DNA of 64,000 nt from an uncultured Mobiluncus sp. (GCF_943914685.1 NZ_CALUCZ010000005.1:36126-100125), one strand, 5' to 3'. Counted from the first letter of the stretch, positions 35,244 through 44,177 are shown. The notes: a model not told the origin generated them from the letters alone. Numbers and translations: made by a program.

Positions 35244-36176
35244 GTGTCAGGTTCGCAAAGGGCTCTCAAACAGAGAATCAGGTCCACTGAGACTCTGCAA
35301 AAGATTTTCCGTGCCATGGAGATGATTGCGGCCTCCCGTGTGGGCAAGGCTCGCGCTGGGGCGGAATCCATCACCACCTATGACTCGGCCATCGCAGCGG
35401 CAGTCGCGGCCGTGTCCGCCCACGCCAAACTCGATCACCCGCTGATTACGGAGCGCACCGACACGAACCGCGTGGCGGTTTTGGCGGTCACTTCTGACCG
35501 CGGTATGGCCGGGGCTTATTCCGCGTCAATCTTGCGGGAAACCGAGCGTTTGCTGGAGCGTCTGCGTGATGAGGGCAAAGACCCGGTGGTTTACGTTTCG
35601 GGGCGCCGTGGGTTGTCCTACTTCAACTTCCGCGGTATGGAAGTGCGCCGGGCGTGGACCGGGGATTCTGACAAGCCCAGCGAGGAACGTACCATGGAAA
35701 TCGCCAAGACGCTCTTGGCGGCGTTCTTGAAGTCGCCCGAAGAGGGCGGGGTGTGCGAGCTGTACATGGTTTACACCAAGTTCCGTTCCATGGTGTCCCA
35801 GGTCCCTCAGGTGCGCAAGATGCTGCCGATTAAGGTCATCGACCCCGACGAACCGGTCCAGATTGACGGAATGGGTTTGGGCGAAGTGAGCAGCAAGTCC
35901 GTCATGCCGCTGTATGACTTTGAACCCAGCGCCGAGGAAGTCCTCGAGACCGTCATGCCGCTGTATGTAGAATCGCGGATTCGCACCGCCCTGCTGCACG
36001 CGGCCGCCGCCGAGCTTGCCAGCCGTCAAAACGCTATGCACGCCGCGACCGATAACGCGTCCAACCTGATTAACACCTTGACTTTGGACATGAACAAGGC
36101 CCGTCAGGCCGACATCACTACCGAGATTACGGAAATCGTGTCCGGTGCTGACGCGCTCCAAGATTCTAAGAAATAA
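35244..36176 (+). CDS. atpG: ATP synthase F1 subunit gamma
   Basis: A 310-residue rotor shaft. Both coiled ends are recognisable: LKQRIRSTETLQKIFRAMEM near the N terminus, and the C-terminal NAMHAATDNASNLINTLTLD with NKARQADITTEITEIVSGA. GTG start with AAGGGAAGGG upstream. It sits between atpA and atpD as usual. Confidence 0.96.
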   Translation: MSGSQRALKQRIRSTETLQKIFRAMEMIAASRVGKARAGAESITTYDSAIAAAVAAVSAHAKLDHPLITERTDTNRVAVLAVTSDRGMAGAYSASILRETERLLERLRDEGKDPVVYVSGRRGLSYFNFRGMEVRRAWTGDSDKPSEERTMEIAKTLLAAFLKSPEEGGVCELYMVYTKFRSMVSQVPQVRKMLPIKVIDPDEPVQIDGMGLGEVSSKSVMPLYDFEPSAEEVLETVMPLYVESRIRTALLHAAAAELASRQNAMHAATDNASNLINTLTLDMNKARQADITTEITEIVSGADALQDSKK

Positions 36177-36209
36177 CCGATTACCAACCGCCGATTAGAG
36201 GAAACGAAA

Positions 36210-37655
36210 ATGAGTGAGAAAACCCCAGGAACCGGTCGTATCTCCCGGGTTATTGGCCCGGTCGTGGACGTGGAGTTCCCCCCGGATCAACTGCCTGAGA
36301 TGTACAACGCTTTGACCGTGGAATACACGGGCATGGGCGGCTCCGAAGCCGGCCAGATGCAGACCATGACGATGGAGGTGGCTCAGCACTTGGGCGACAA
36401 CATTGTCCGGTCCATCGCCCTGAAGCCTACTGACGGTTTGGTGCGCGGAGCCAAGGTTGTGGACACCGGCTCCCCAATTACGGTGCCGGTGGGCGACATC
36501 ACCAAGGGTCACGTCTTTAACGTGATTGGCGACTGCCTGAACCTGAAAGAGGGCGAAACCTTGGACGTCAAGGAGCGTTGGTCCATTCACCGCACCCCTC
36601 CGGCTTTCGACAAGCTAGAATCCAAGACGCAGATGTTCGAGACCGGTATCAAGGTCATCGACCTGCTCACTCCCTATGTTCAGGGCGGCAAGATTGGCCT
36701 GTTCGGCGGCGCTGGTGTGGGCAAGACCGTGTTGATTCAAGAGATGATTCAGCGTGTGGCTCAGGACCACGGCGGTGTGTCCGTGTTCGCCGGCGTGGGC
36801 GAACGTACTCGTGAGGGCAACGACCTGATTCACGAGATGGCTGATGCGGGCGTGTTGGACAAGACCGCAATGGTGTTCGGTCAGATGGACGAGCCGCCGG
36901 GGACCCGTCTGCGCGTGGCGCTGTCCGGTTTGACGATGGCGGAATACTTCCGTGACGTGCAAAACCAGGACGTGCTGCTGTTCATCGACAACATTTTCCG
37001 TTTCACCCAGGCCGGCTCAGAGGTGTCCACCCTGCTGGGCCGCATGCCCTCCGCCGTGGGCTACCAGCCGAACCTAGCTGACGAAATGGGTCAGCTCCAG
37101 GAGCGTATTACTTCCGCGGGCGGCCACTCGATTACCTCGCTGCAGGCCATCTATGTGCCGGCGGACGACTACACCGACCCGGCCCCGGCCACGACGTTCG
37201 CGCACCTGGACGCGACCACGAACCTGTCTCGTGACATTGCGTCTCGCGGCCTGTACCCGGCGGTAGACCCGCTGGCCTCCACCTCGCGTATTCTCGACCC
37301 GCGCTATGTCGGCAAGGAACACTACGAGGTCGCGACCGAGGTCAAACAGATTCTGCAAAAGAACAAGGAACTGCAAGACATCATCGCCATCCTCGGTGTG
37401 GACGAACTGTCCGAAGAGGACAAGGTCACCGTGGCGCGCGCGCGTCGTATCGAACAGTTCCTGTCCCAAAACACCTACATGGCAGAGAAGTTCACCGGCG
37501 TGCCCGGTTCGACCGTGCCGATGAGCGAAACCATCGAGGCGTTCAAGCGGATTTGCGAAGGCAAGTACGACCACATTCCCGAACAGGCGTTCTTTAACAT
37601 CGGCGGTATCGAGGATCTCGAAGCGGCCTGGGCCAAGCTGCAAAAGGATATGTGA
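36210..37655 (+). CDS. atpD: ATP synthase F1 subunit beta
   Basis: A 481-residue catalytic subunit. P-loop GGAGVGKTVL, catalytic Glu in AGVGERTREGND, Walker B VLLFIDNIFRF, and the beta signature PAVDPLASTSR are all present. GAGGAAAC precedes the ATG. Together with alpha, gamma, delta and epsilon it completes F1 in this operon. Confidence 0.98.
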   Translation: MSEKTPGTGRISRVIGPVVDVEFPPDQLPEMYNALTVEYTGMGGSEAGQMQTMTMEVAQHLGDNIVRSIALKPTDGLVRGAKVVDTGSPITVPVGDITKGHVFNVIGDCLNLKEGETLDVKERWSIHRTPPAFDKLESKTQMFETGIKVIDLLTPYVQGGKIGLFGGAGVGKTVLIQEMIQRVAQDHGGVSVFAGVGERTREGNDLIHEMADAGVLDKTAMVFGQMDEPPGTRLRVALSGLTMAEYFRDVQNQDVLLFIDNIFRFTQAGSEVSTLLGRMPSAVGYQPNLADEMGQLQERITSAGGHSITSLQAIYVPADDYTDPAPATTFAHLDATTNLSRDIASRGLYPAVDPLASTSRILDPRYVGKEHYEVATEVKQILQKNKELQDIIAILGVDELSEEDKVTVARARRIEQFLSQNTYMAEKFTGVPGSTVPMSETIEAFKRICEGKYDHIPEQAFFNIGGIEDLEAAWAKLQKDM

Positions 37656-37661
37656 TAAACC

Positions 37662-37970
37662 ATGGCAGACACGCTGAAAGTTGCGGTGGTAGACCGCTCG
37701 CGCACCCTGTATCAGGGAGAAGCGTCCCAGGTCATCATGCCTGCCGCAGACGGCGACCTGGGGGTTCTACCAGGTCACCAGCCGTTGCTGGTCGTGCTGC
37801 GGGCCGGCCAGGTGCGCGTCGACGCGGCGGATTCGACCGGAAAAGCGGGTTCGCATAACTTTCCGGTCGAGGCCGGGTTTGCCTCGGTGGACAATGACAC
37901 CGTAACCGTGGTGCTAGAACGTGATTTGGCTGCCAGCGCAGCAAATCAGGCTCCCGTGCCGGAAAGCTAG
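37662..37970 (+). CDS. atpC: ATP synthase F1 subunit epsilon, short form
   Basis: A 102-residue subunit containing the N-terminal beta-sandwich (LKVAVVDRSRTLYQGEASQV, DLGVLPGHQPLL) and almost none of the C-terminal helical hairpin that regulates ATP hydrolysis in E. coli (138 residues). Short epsilons are known in actinobacteria. Its ATG lies 6 bases after the atpD stop with only a weak ribosome binding site, suggesting translational coupling. Confidence 0.94.
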   Translation: MADTLKVAVVDRSRTLYQGEASQVIMPAADGDLGVLPGHQPLLVVLRAGQVRVDAADSTGKAGSHNFPVEAGFASVDNDTVTVVLERDLAASAANQAPVPES

Positions 37971-38057
37971 CATAAACAACTTACGCGAATCAGACCGATT
38001 GGGATATGATTTCCCATAAGGCTATTCGCCTTCCCCAGAGATTGACTTGGGGGTGGC

Positions 38058-38091
38058 AGTGGCGGGTTCGTCCCTAGGGGCGCCCGCCATT
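38058..38091 (+). terminator. Two-tier hairpin after the ATP synthase operon
   Basis: AGTGGCGGG pairs with CCCGCCATT (one G-U), and inside it CGTCCC pairs with GGGGCG around TA, giving one long stem. It lies 88 bases after atpC and before the DUF2550 gene. No T run follows, so termination would be Rho-assisted or partial. Confidence 0.4.
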
Positions 38092-38152
38092 GACAAATTA
38101 ACCTGAGAATCAGGCTCGAATGCTGCGGCTTTATGGCGTGAGGAGGGACATC

Positions 38153-38596
38153 ATGGGCATGGCGACCAGTTATTTACTTACGGGTCTGCTCCTGGTGCTG
38201 TTCCTGGTCTGCGCGCTGGCGATTTACTTCCTGGCGCGCTTGCGGTTTAAAGCTCAAAATAATGGTTCTTTCAATGTGGCGTGGCGGGCCAATGCTACCG
38301 ATCCGTGGCGGGCCGGGGTGTGTCATTATTCCGAGGATTTCCTGAAGTGGTATCGGGTCATTTCCCTGCGCTGGGGCTCGAATCGCCGGTGGGAACGGGC
38401 GAATTTTGAGATTTTGGAGTCCGCGGTGGATACCGAGCCGGAGTCGGACTTCACCCTAGCTATTTTGCATTGCCGCGCGCCGCGTCAGGGTTTTTCCGAG
38501 CCGGACGATTTTTGGTTGGCGATGGACGAACATGATTATTCCGGCTTGGTCAGCTGGAAAGAGTCCTCCCCGCCGCGCACTCAGGTGGTTTTCTGA
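38153..38596 (+). CDS. DUF2550 single-pass membrane protein
   Basis: A 147-residue protein with one N-terminal membrane helix (about residues 5-28, LLTGLLLVLFLVCALAIYFL) and a small cytoplasmic domain with RWERANFEILES and EPDDFWLAMDEHDYSGL. This matches DUF2550, found between atpC and nucS in many actinobacteria; its function is unknown. The ATG at 38153 is selected because AGGAGG lies at 38141-38146; the open frame from 38120 would include it. Confidence 0.85.
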   Translation: MGMATSYLLTGLLLVLFLVCALAIYFLARLRFKAQNNGSFNVAWRANATDPWRAGVCHYSEDFLKWYRVISLRWGSNRRWERANFEILESAVDTEPESDFTLAILHCRAPRQGFSEPDDFWLAMDEHDYSGLVSWKESSPPRTQVVF

Positions 38597-38632
38597 GTTT
38601 CTTGCCTCGCGCGGTTCCGCTAGGCTAGCTGT

Positions 38633-39325
38633 ATGCGCCTGGTCATAGCGGATTGTGAAGTTAATTATTCGGGACGTTTGGACGCGCATTTGGCCGCGGC
38701 AAAACGGCTGTTGATGGTGAAAGCCGACGGTTCGGTGCTGATTCATAGTGACGGCGGTTCCTACAAGCCCCTCAATTGGATGAGTCCGCCCTGCCAGCTA
38801 CACATTGAGCTGGAAGATTCCAGCGCCTCCAAAGGCCCGCAAACCTGGCGGGTCCAGGCCAAATCCGGGGACGCCCTGCTGATTAAGATTACAGAGGTCT
38901 ATGAAGATGTCGTGTGCGATTTGGGGGTCGATCCGGGACTGGAAAAGGATGGAGTCGAGGCGCATCTGCAACAGCTGCTGGCTGACCAGGTCGCGCTGCG
39001 GCTGGGGGAGGGTTGGACTTTGGTGCGCCGGGAATGGCCGACTCCCATTGGTCCGGTTGACCTGCTGGTTCGTGATGCACAAGGGCGTCCGGTGGCGGTG
39101 GAGGTGAAACGTCGCGGCGAAATTGATGGGGTGGAGCAGTTGACTCGCTACCTGGATTTGTTGGGCCGGCAAGCCGAACTGGAGGGTATTACCGGGATTT
39201 TTGCCGCCCAAGAGATTAAACCTCAGGCTCGCACGCTGGCTACAGACCGCGGGATTCGCTGTGTCGTGCTGGATTACGATGAGATGCGCGGCTTGGATTT
39301 TGACGCCGAGAATCGGCTGTTCTAA
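38633..39325 (+). CDS. nucS: Mismatch-specific endonuclease NucS/EndoMS
   Basis: A 230-residue nuclease that replaces MutSL mismatch repair in actinobacteria, cutting both strands at mismatches. The C-terminal RecB-like catalytic domain has PIGPVDLLVRD and VAVEVKRRGEIDG (Asp, Glu-x-Lys). The protein ends in ENRLF, in the position of the sliding-clamp-binding tail known for this family. TAGGCT ends 6 bases before the ATG and no Shine-Dalgarno is visible, so translation is probably leaderless. It is convergent with a small zinc-binding-type gene across a tandem-repeat region. Confidence 0.94.
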   Translation: MRLVIADCEVNYSGRLDAHLAAAKRLLMVKADGSVLIHSDGGSYKPLNWMSPPCQLHIELEDSSASKGPQTWRVQAKSGDALLIKITEVYEDVVCDLGVDPGLEKDGVEAHLQQLLADQVALRLGEGWTLVRREWPTPIGPVDLLVRDAQGRPVAVEVKRRGEIDGVEQLTRYLDLLGRQAELEGITGIFAAQEIKPQARTLATDRGIRCVVLDYDEMRGLDFDAENRLF

Positions 39326-39462
39326 ACCCCGCGAAACCGGCTCTGAACCGCGGTTTTACCCCGAAATACAATCCGAAAAACGCCGCGTACCCCGCTTGTG
39401 CTTGTGCCGACCCCGATTGTGACTGTACGTACCTCGGTACGTACCCCGTCCGGGCTTGTGAA

Positions 39463-39566
39463 TACCCCATTTGGGGTATGCATACCCCGTTTGGATTACC
39501 CCGTTTGGATTACCCCGTTTGGATTACCCCGTTTGGATTACCCCGTTTGGGGTACCCCGTTTGAGG
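39463..39566. repeat. Tandem 14-bp repeats (TACCCCGTTTGGAT)
   Basis: Four exact copies of TACCCCGTTTGGAT run from 39483 to 39538, followed by two variant copies (39539-39552, 39553-39566); another variant stands at 39463-39476. The array fills part of the 278-base gap between the convergent ends of nucS and the small zinc-binding-type gene. There are no spacers between the units, so this is not a CRISPR array. The rest of the gap holds a short TACGTACCTCGGTACGTA near palindrome around 39425-39442. Confidence 0.9.
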
Positions 39567-39603
39567 TATGCAGACGCCGGCGTCGGCAGCGCGGCGGGAC
39601 CGA

Positions 39604-39906
39604 CTAAAATCCCCCGGTGGTACCCGATTCCCAGCAGTAGGTGTGCCAGTGGCGGCGGGCCTCAACCCCGGTGTCCACTCCAAAAGGCGCGCTCAGTGGC
39701 CACGCCACGATGTGTGGGGTATGGGCCGCCACGGTGTGCCCGCAACCGGGGCAAACGTAAGATTTCTGACCGGTACTGCCACTGAGACGTTGCACATGGT
39801 ATTCCCGCCCCGCGCGCGTCACGACCCGCGGGACGCTGGTGAGGCGCTGCATATCCAAGGGGCGATAGGGTTGGCCGCGCCGCTTGGATTTTCGCTGACT
39901 GGGCAC
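39604..39906 (-). CDS. Small conserved actinobacterial protein with CxxC (zinc-binding type)
   Basis: A 100-residue protein with a basic N-terminal tail (SQRKSKRRGQPYRP) and the motifs YVCPGCGHTV, TPHIVAWP and RRHWHTYCW. I recall similar small proteins near nucS in other actinobacteria, with a CPGC pair and a final HxHxxCW that could bind zinc. They have no established function. GTG start at 39906. Only 12 bases separate it from the upstream nagA-like gene on the same strand, so they may share a transcript. Confidence 0.7.
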   Translation of the reverse strand: MPSQRKSKRRGQPYRPLDMQRLTSVPRVVTRAGREYHVQRLSGSTGQKSYVCPGCGHTVAAHTPHIVAWPLSAPFGVDTGVEARRHWHTYCWESGTTGGF

Positions 39907-39918
39907 GGGATAATCCGA

Positions 39919-41205
39919 TTAATTCTTGGGCACCGAAGCCACTAAGGCGCCGCGGCGATAGACCGAAAGCGGATAGAGGTTCTCGTCCGTGACCAGCAAA
40001 TCCGCGCGTTTACCCACAGTGATCTCACCGATGTTGGTCTGACCCAAAATGCGGGCTCCCTGCACCGAAGCGCAATACACCGCGTCGGTCAGCGGGATTC
40101 CCGCGCCTTTCCAGGCTCGGCGCACGATATCTACCAGGTGCAAGTTTGGCTCAGCCTCGGTGGAGTCGGACTCGCCAGAGGGCATTCCGGTGGCGGCGGT
40201 AGCGTTGCTGACAAACACCACCGAATCACGTCCGACCAGCTCAAACACGTTACGCACCACGCTGAAATCCACGTGCTCCCCGTCCGCGATCAGCTCCAGA
40301 ATGCAGCCGCCTCCGGCCGCGTCCGCCAGCAGCTCCAATATCGGGCCGGGGTCGCGATGGTGGAAAGGCTGCATTCCGTTAAAGAAGTGCGTCACGACGT
40401 AGCGGGGGCAGCGCAGCTTATCCGAGGGGGTCAGCCCCAGCTTTTCCCGCGTCCAGGTCGCGGCTCCACGTATAAACTCGGCCGAGGCCACCGTGTGTCC
40501 AAAGGCGGGAACCGCCCCATTTTCAATCAAAACTTCCGCCACGGAACCCGAACCGATGGCGCGTTTGCCCTCTGGAGCCAGCGTCATCGATACCGTGTGC
40601 CCGCGGGTGGTAATCATCAGCTCGCGGGTCAGCGCCGGGTTCGGGGGCTGAACTTGCGCGAAATCTTGGGACCCCAGGACGGCACGAGCCCGGTCCTCGC
40701 GTTCCTGGGCGGTGAGTCCTTCCCCCGGAATGGCATCGGCGGGGGAGTCGCCGGGCAGCATTCCGGTCACGCCTAACCGGCCAGACGCCAGGAACGGCCC
40801 TTCAAAGTGAATCCCGTCCAGTTCGCCCGCGTCACACAAATCGGCCATCATCTGACCCTGTCGGCGCAGGTCTTCCGGGGAGGCGGTCGAGAGTGAACCG
40901 ACCAGGGTGGTGGTGCCGTGAACCCGGTGTTCCCACACGGCGATCATCATGGCTTCTACCGTGTCGGCGGCGGGGAAAGAGCTGCCCCCGCCCCCGTGGC
41001 AGTGCGTATCGACCAGGCCCGGCAAGATGTAGCGCCCGTCAGTCGGGGAGGGCGCGGCCACGACCTCGGCACCGTAACCTGCCGCCTGCGCCTGGGGCGC
41101 TTCTCCCAACCACACTATGGAATCCCCGTCAATAATGACGGCCCCATCAACGATTATGGAAGACGGCGTGACGATGCGCCCGCGTACTGCAAAAGGTTCA
41201 CTCAT
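39919..41205 (-). CDS. nagA: NagA-like N-acetylglucosamine-6-phosphate deacetylase with altered active site
   Basis: A 428-residue amidohydrolase resembling NagA, which turns GlcNAc-6-P into GlcN-6-P. Metal and substrate motifs are kept: LPGLVDTHCHGGGGSSFP, GIHFEGPFLA, AFGHTVASA, VTHFFNGMQPFHHRDPG and IADGEHVD. The segment that in E. coli reads VTDATAPAG, with the catalytic Asp, reads FVSNATAATG here (Asn334), and about 20 residues that normally follow (before the GS motif) are missing. The protein may be inactive or have a changed reaction. ATG 41205 has no ribosome binding site but TGCGATAAT ends 6 bases upstream, suggesting a leaderless mRNA. Confidence 0.8.
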   Translation of the reverse strand: MSEPFAVRGRIVTPSSIIVDGAVIIDGDSIVWLGEAPQAQAAGYGAEVVAAPSPTDGRYILPGLVDTHCHGGGGSSFPAADTVEAMMIAVWEHRVHGTTTLVGSLSTASPEDLRRQGQMMADLCDAGELDGIHFEGPFLASGRLGVTGMLPGDSPADAIPGEGLTAQEREDRARAVLGSQDFAQVQPPNPALTRELMITTRGHTVSMTLAPEGKRAIGSGSVAEVLIENGAVPAFGHTVASAEFIRGAATWTREKLGLTPSDKLRCPRYVVTHFFNGMQPFHHRDPGPILELLADAAGGGCILELIADGEHVDFSVVRNVFELVGRDSVVFVSNATAATGMPSGESDSTEAEPNLHLVDIVRRAWKGAGIPLTDAVYCASVQGARILGQTNIGEITVGKRADLLVTDENLYPLSVYRRGALVASVPKN

Positions 41206-41379
41206 GTTCCGATTATCGCATTTTTGCTCTGTTTCAAAGTAATTTTTTTCTCCCCAGTCCTGCCGGTCGCCGGTTCGGTCGCGCCCCGGTTCGCAGGGGT
41301 GGGTCGATGTGGGCGGGGCGTGATGGGCAAAACCGTTCGGGTTTACCCGGTATTAGAGGAAATCCTTTAAGATAAAACC

Positions 41380-42156
41380 ATGCTGAACATGATTGCCCGC
41401 GACATTATCCCCGGACCGATTGGCCCCACGATGGTGCTGCTTCACGCTTTTCCGATGGATCACCGGATGTGGCTGCCGACCGCGGACCGCTTGGGCGGGG
41501 TGCCGCTGCTGATGGTGGACGCGCCCGGATTCGGCCAATCCCCGCCGATGATGGACACTCCTTCGCTGGACGCATTTGCGGACGAAATCGTGGCGAACCT
41601 GGGCAAGTTCGGCATTGAGCGCATTATTCCGGTGGGCAATTCGTTGGGCGGCTACGTGGCTCTCACTATCTTGGAGCGTCACCCCGATGTTGTGGCTGGT
41701 CTGGGTCTGATTGGAACCCGGGCGGACGCGGATACGGTCAGTGAGAAAGCTGACCGATTCGAAAACCTCATCACCATGCTGGCCGGGGACCGCGCGAGTC
41801 TGCTGACCCCCCAGATTGAATCCCAGTTCACCGCCTCGACCCGCCGGTCTCGCCCGGAAGTCGTGTCCGAGGCGGTGCAATGGTCCGAAGAGGCCTCCAA
41901 CGAGGGAATCTCTTGGGCGCAACGGGCCATGGCGGCCCGCCCGGACCAGATGGCGCTGCTGGAGAGTTTTGGCAAGCCCGTCTTGGTCATGCGCGGCGAG
42001 GACGACCCGGTTATTTCTCCCGAGCGTGCCGCCGCGATGGCTCAGGCCGCCCACACCGAAGTCGTCGAGGTTCACGAAACCTCGCACTTGGTGCCGATTG
42101 AAAATCCCGGCGCCGTCTCACGTCGCTTGATGGCGCTGTACCCTCAGTGTATGTAG
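41380..42156 (+). CDS. Alpha/beta-fold hydrolase
   Basis: A 258-residue cytoplasmic hydrolase of the alpha/beta fold: oxyanion region LLHAFPMDHRMW, nucleophile Ser in VGNSLGGYVAL, acid Asp in MRGEDDPVISP and His in HETSHLVPIENP. The substrate cannot be predicted; peroxidase-like and esterase members have this layout. TAAGAT ends 6 bases before the ATG and no Shine-Dalgarno is seen, so the mRNA is probably leaderless. Divergent from the nagA-like gene across 174 bases. Confidence 0.85.
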   Translation: MLNMIARDIIPGPIGPTMVLLHAFPMDHRMWLPTADRLGGVPLLMVDAPGFGQSPPMMDTPSLDAFADEIVANLGKFGIERIIPVGNSLGGYVALTILERHPDVVAGLGLIGTRADADTVSEKADRFENLITMLAGDRASLLTPQIESQFTASTRRSRPEVVSEAVQWSEEASNEGISWAQRAMAARPDQMALLESFGKPVLVMRGEDDPVISPERAAAMAQAAHTEVVEVHETSHLVPIENPGAVSRRLMALYPQCM

Positions 42157-42182
42157 GCCGCGCGAAACCCTCTAACCTGCGG

Positions 42183-42210
42183 CAACACCCTTGTGAACGC
42201 CCTTGTGAAC
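42183..42210 (-). repeat. Two tandem copies of the TTCACAAGGGCG dispersed repeat
   Basis: Read on the minus strand, TTCACAAGGGTGTTG and GTTCACAAGGGCG stand side by side in the 103-base gap after the hydrolase gene. The same word appears at 51549, 51616, 56515 and 56567 on the plus strand. Confidence 0.6.
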
Positions 42211-42259
42211 GTGCACGAAAACGCCGCGGGAACCCGCACGGAAACGCGACCGTAGCGCC

Positions 42260-43246
42260 CTAGTCCGCGCTCATCGCCGTGACGGCATCGGAGGCGCCGA
42301 GGACCGTAATCTTTTGGTTCTGGCTGGCTTTGTCCGGCAAGTTGAACAGCACCACGACCGTGTGCGTCTCAGTCAGGGTCGAGGCCGCGGTCGCTTTCCC
42401 GGTGTGGGCCTTAGCCAGGGCAGAGAGCTGGAGTTTCCGGGGAGACTTCATGGTCACATCGTAGTTGAGGGTCGCCATGACCAGCGCTCCACCGTCGGTA
42501 GTGCCCAGGGCGATACAGCCGTCAGCGCCGGGACGCGCGGCCATATTGACTTCCAAACCGCGGCTTTGCTGGGCGAGGGTGGCATAGTCCGTGCGTCGCT
42601 GGGCGAAAGTCGCGGCGAAAGAATCGTTCTCGGTGGCAAAAACGTCTTTCGCGCTGTTCGGGTCGTTTAGGTAGCCGGTGTAAGTTTTTGCCAAAGCGCC
42701 GGGCGTCACCACGAAATCTTTGGAATCCGCGGCGGGGCGGGGCGAGCCGACTTCCGGCTTGAAAGTCGCGGGGAAACTGGCCTTGGGGAACAGTTTCGTG
42801 TAGCCCCACAACGCGTAGTTGGCGCGCGGCGAGGACTGGACGAAACCGAAGACGTACAGCGGCTGGCCTTCGACCGAAGGTGAAACCGTGTAAGCGTAAC
42901 GCGGCCAGTCCGAGGCCTGCTGTACCACTGTGACCTGCGGATCCGCCAGCGGCAGGGCGCCCAAGTTCGCGCCGCGGGTCGCGTTAGTCATCATATATTC
43001 CCCGTTGCGCATTCCCAGAGCCGGGTTCATGAAACGGCTGGTCAGCTGCTGCTGGTCCTTTGCGCCGTCCCCGGCCTGAGCGGCGGCGTTCGCCTCTGCG
43101 GTGACTTTCGTGATGCGCTGCTGGTCCAGAGCGGGTGGCTCGTTGCCGGCGTTGGGGGAGGTCACAAGGGTGGGGGTGTAGGCACAAGCGCTCAGGGCCA
43201 GCGCGGTCGCGGTGCCGGCCAGGAGGGTCGTCAGCTTATTCGTCAT
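42260..43246 (-). CDS. Putative lipoprotein of unknown function
   Basis: A 328-residue exported protein with a type II signal peptide ending in the lipobox LSAC (Cys about residue 21), so it should be lipid-anchored on the outer face of the membrane. The mature part is Ala/Thr-rich with a beta-strand pattern. I do not recognise a family. Its start overlaps the end of the upstream membrane-protein gene by 11 bases, so the two are co-translated and probably work together at the cell envelope. Confidence 0.75.
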   Translation of the reverse strand: MTNKLTTLLAGTATALALSACAYTPTLVTSPNAGNEPPALDQQRITKVTAEANAAAQAGDGAKDQQQLTSRFMNPALGMRNGEYMMTNATRGANLGALPLADPQVTVVQQASDWPRYAYTVSPSVEGQPLYVFGFVQSSPRANYALWGYTKLFPKASFPATFKPEVGSPRPAADSKDFVVTPGALAKTYTGYLNDPNSAKDVFATENDSFAATFAQRRTDYATLAQQSRGLEVNMAARPGADGCIALGTTDGGALVMATLNYDVTMKSPRKLQLSALAKAHTGKATAASTLTETHTVVVLFNLPDKASQNQKITVLGASDAVTAMSAD

Positions 43247-44177
43247 GGGTGTCCTCCGTCTCTGAGTCTTTCAGGTCCTCGTTTTCTGCACGGCGCCGCG
43301 ACTTTTTGCCTTTCCGGGTCTGGCTCTCGGCTTCTTCTGCCATTCGTAAGGATCGCCTGGTGGGGTGAACTGCCGGAATGACGCCGGTATCCGCGGGGGC
43401 ATCGCCGGTGACCGCGGAAGTGACCTGACTGGCGAGCTGGCGTGCCTGATCCTTTTCCAAAGTTTCCAAACGTTTGGCACGCGAACGCCGTTCGGACAGC
43501 ACCAGCAGGGTCAGGTAAGTCGCGATGGCTCCCGCGGCGATAATCCCCACAATCACCAGCAGAATCGCCGAGATGCTGGAGGGTTCGTGCTTGAGTTTCC
43601 ACTTCAGCTCCAGTTGCGGTCCGGCCGCTTTGGCCGGGGCGTTGACCACGAACGCGACCGCACTCCAGCGATTGTCGCTGAGCTGCCAGTTCAGGGAGGC
43701 TTTCCCGGTGCCGCGGGCGCTCTGTTTCCAAATGTCTAAGGCAGTCAGGTCCGCCGCGTCTGCCTGGGCGGGGGCGGCGAGCCGCTGCAAACCGTCCGGT
43801 GAAGTTTGTTCGCCAGGAGCAGAATTAGTTTTTTTCGCTTTGATGCTCCGGGAAGTCAGTTTGCCATCGGCTTTGAAACCGGTCAGTTCCAGGTGATTGA
43901 CGGACTTGGCGAAAGCCATGGCGTCCGAGGTCAGGGCGATTCCGATAAAGACTTCCTGCTTTGCCGGGCCGGTGGCGCGAATTGTGACTTTTTCCCCGGT
44001 GGATTCCAACAGATTTTCTCCTGTCAACACCACCGCCGACTTGGTTGGTTCGCTGTGAAACGCCACGTTCGCGCTGGGGCGCAGGAAAGTCAGGCGAGAC
44101 ACCCCGATAAATGCCGTCAAAAGCGAGGCAACCAGCAGGGCAATGCTGAGATAGCGGGCGGTGCGATTCGATGACAT
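43236..44177 (-). CDS. Membrane protein of unknown function with external domain
   Basis: A 313-residue protein with two membrane helices: one at about residues 8-30 (YLSIALLVASLLTAFIGV) and one at about 203-227 (ISAILLVIVGIIAAGAIATYL), enclosing an external domain of about 170 residues. The C-terminal cytoplasmic tail is very basic then acidic (RKGKKSRRRAENEDLKD). No family is recognised. It is the first gene of a pair with the lipoprotein and is divergent from the DivIVA-like gene. ATG 44177 follows AAGGAGACCC on its strand. Confidence 0.75.
   Translation of the reverse strand: MSSNRTARYLSIALLVASLLTAFIGVSRLTFLRPSANVAFHSEPTKSAVVLTGENLLESTGEKVTIRATGPAKQEVFIGIALTSDAMAFAKSVNHLELTGFKADGKLTSRSIKAKKTNSAPGEQTSPDGLQRLAAPAQADAADLTALDIWKQSARGTGKASLNWQLSDNRWSAVAFVVNAPAKAAGPQLELKWKLKHEPSSISAILLVIVGIIAAGAIATYLTLLVLSERRSRAKRLETLEKDQARQLASQVTSAVTGDAPADTGVIPAVHPTRRSLRMAEEAESQTRKGKKSRRRAENEDLKDSETEDTHDE

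Noticed and set aside
37662..37970. atpC considered truncated by mutation
   Set aside because: Short epsilon subunits are usual in actinobacteria and the frame ends cleanly without a remnant downstream.
39463..39566. Repeat array considered as a CRISPR
   Set aside because: The units abut without spacers and are only 14 bases long; no cas genes are nearby.
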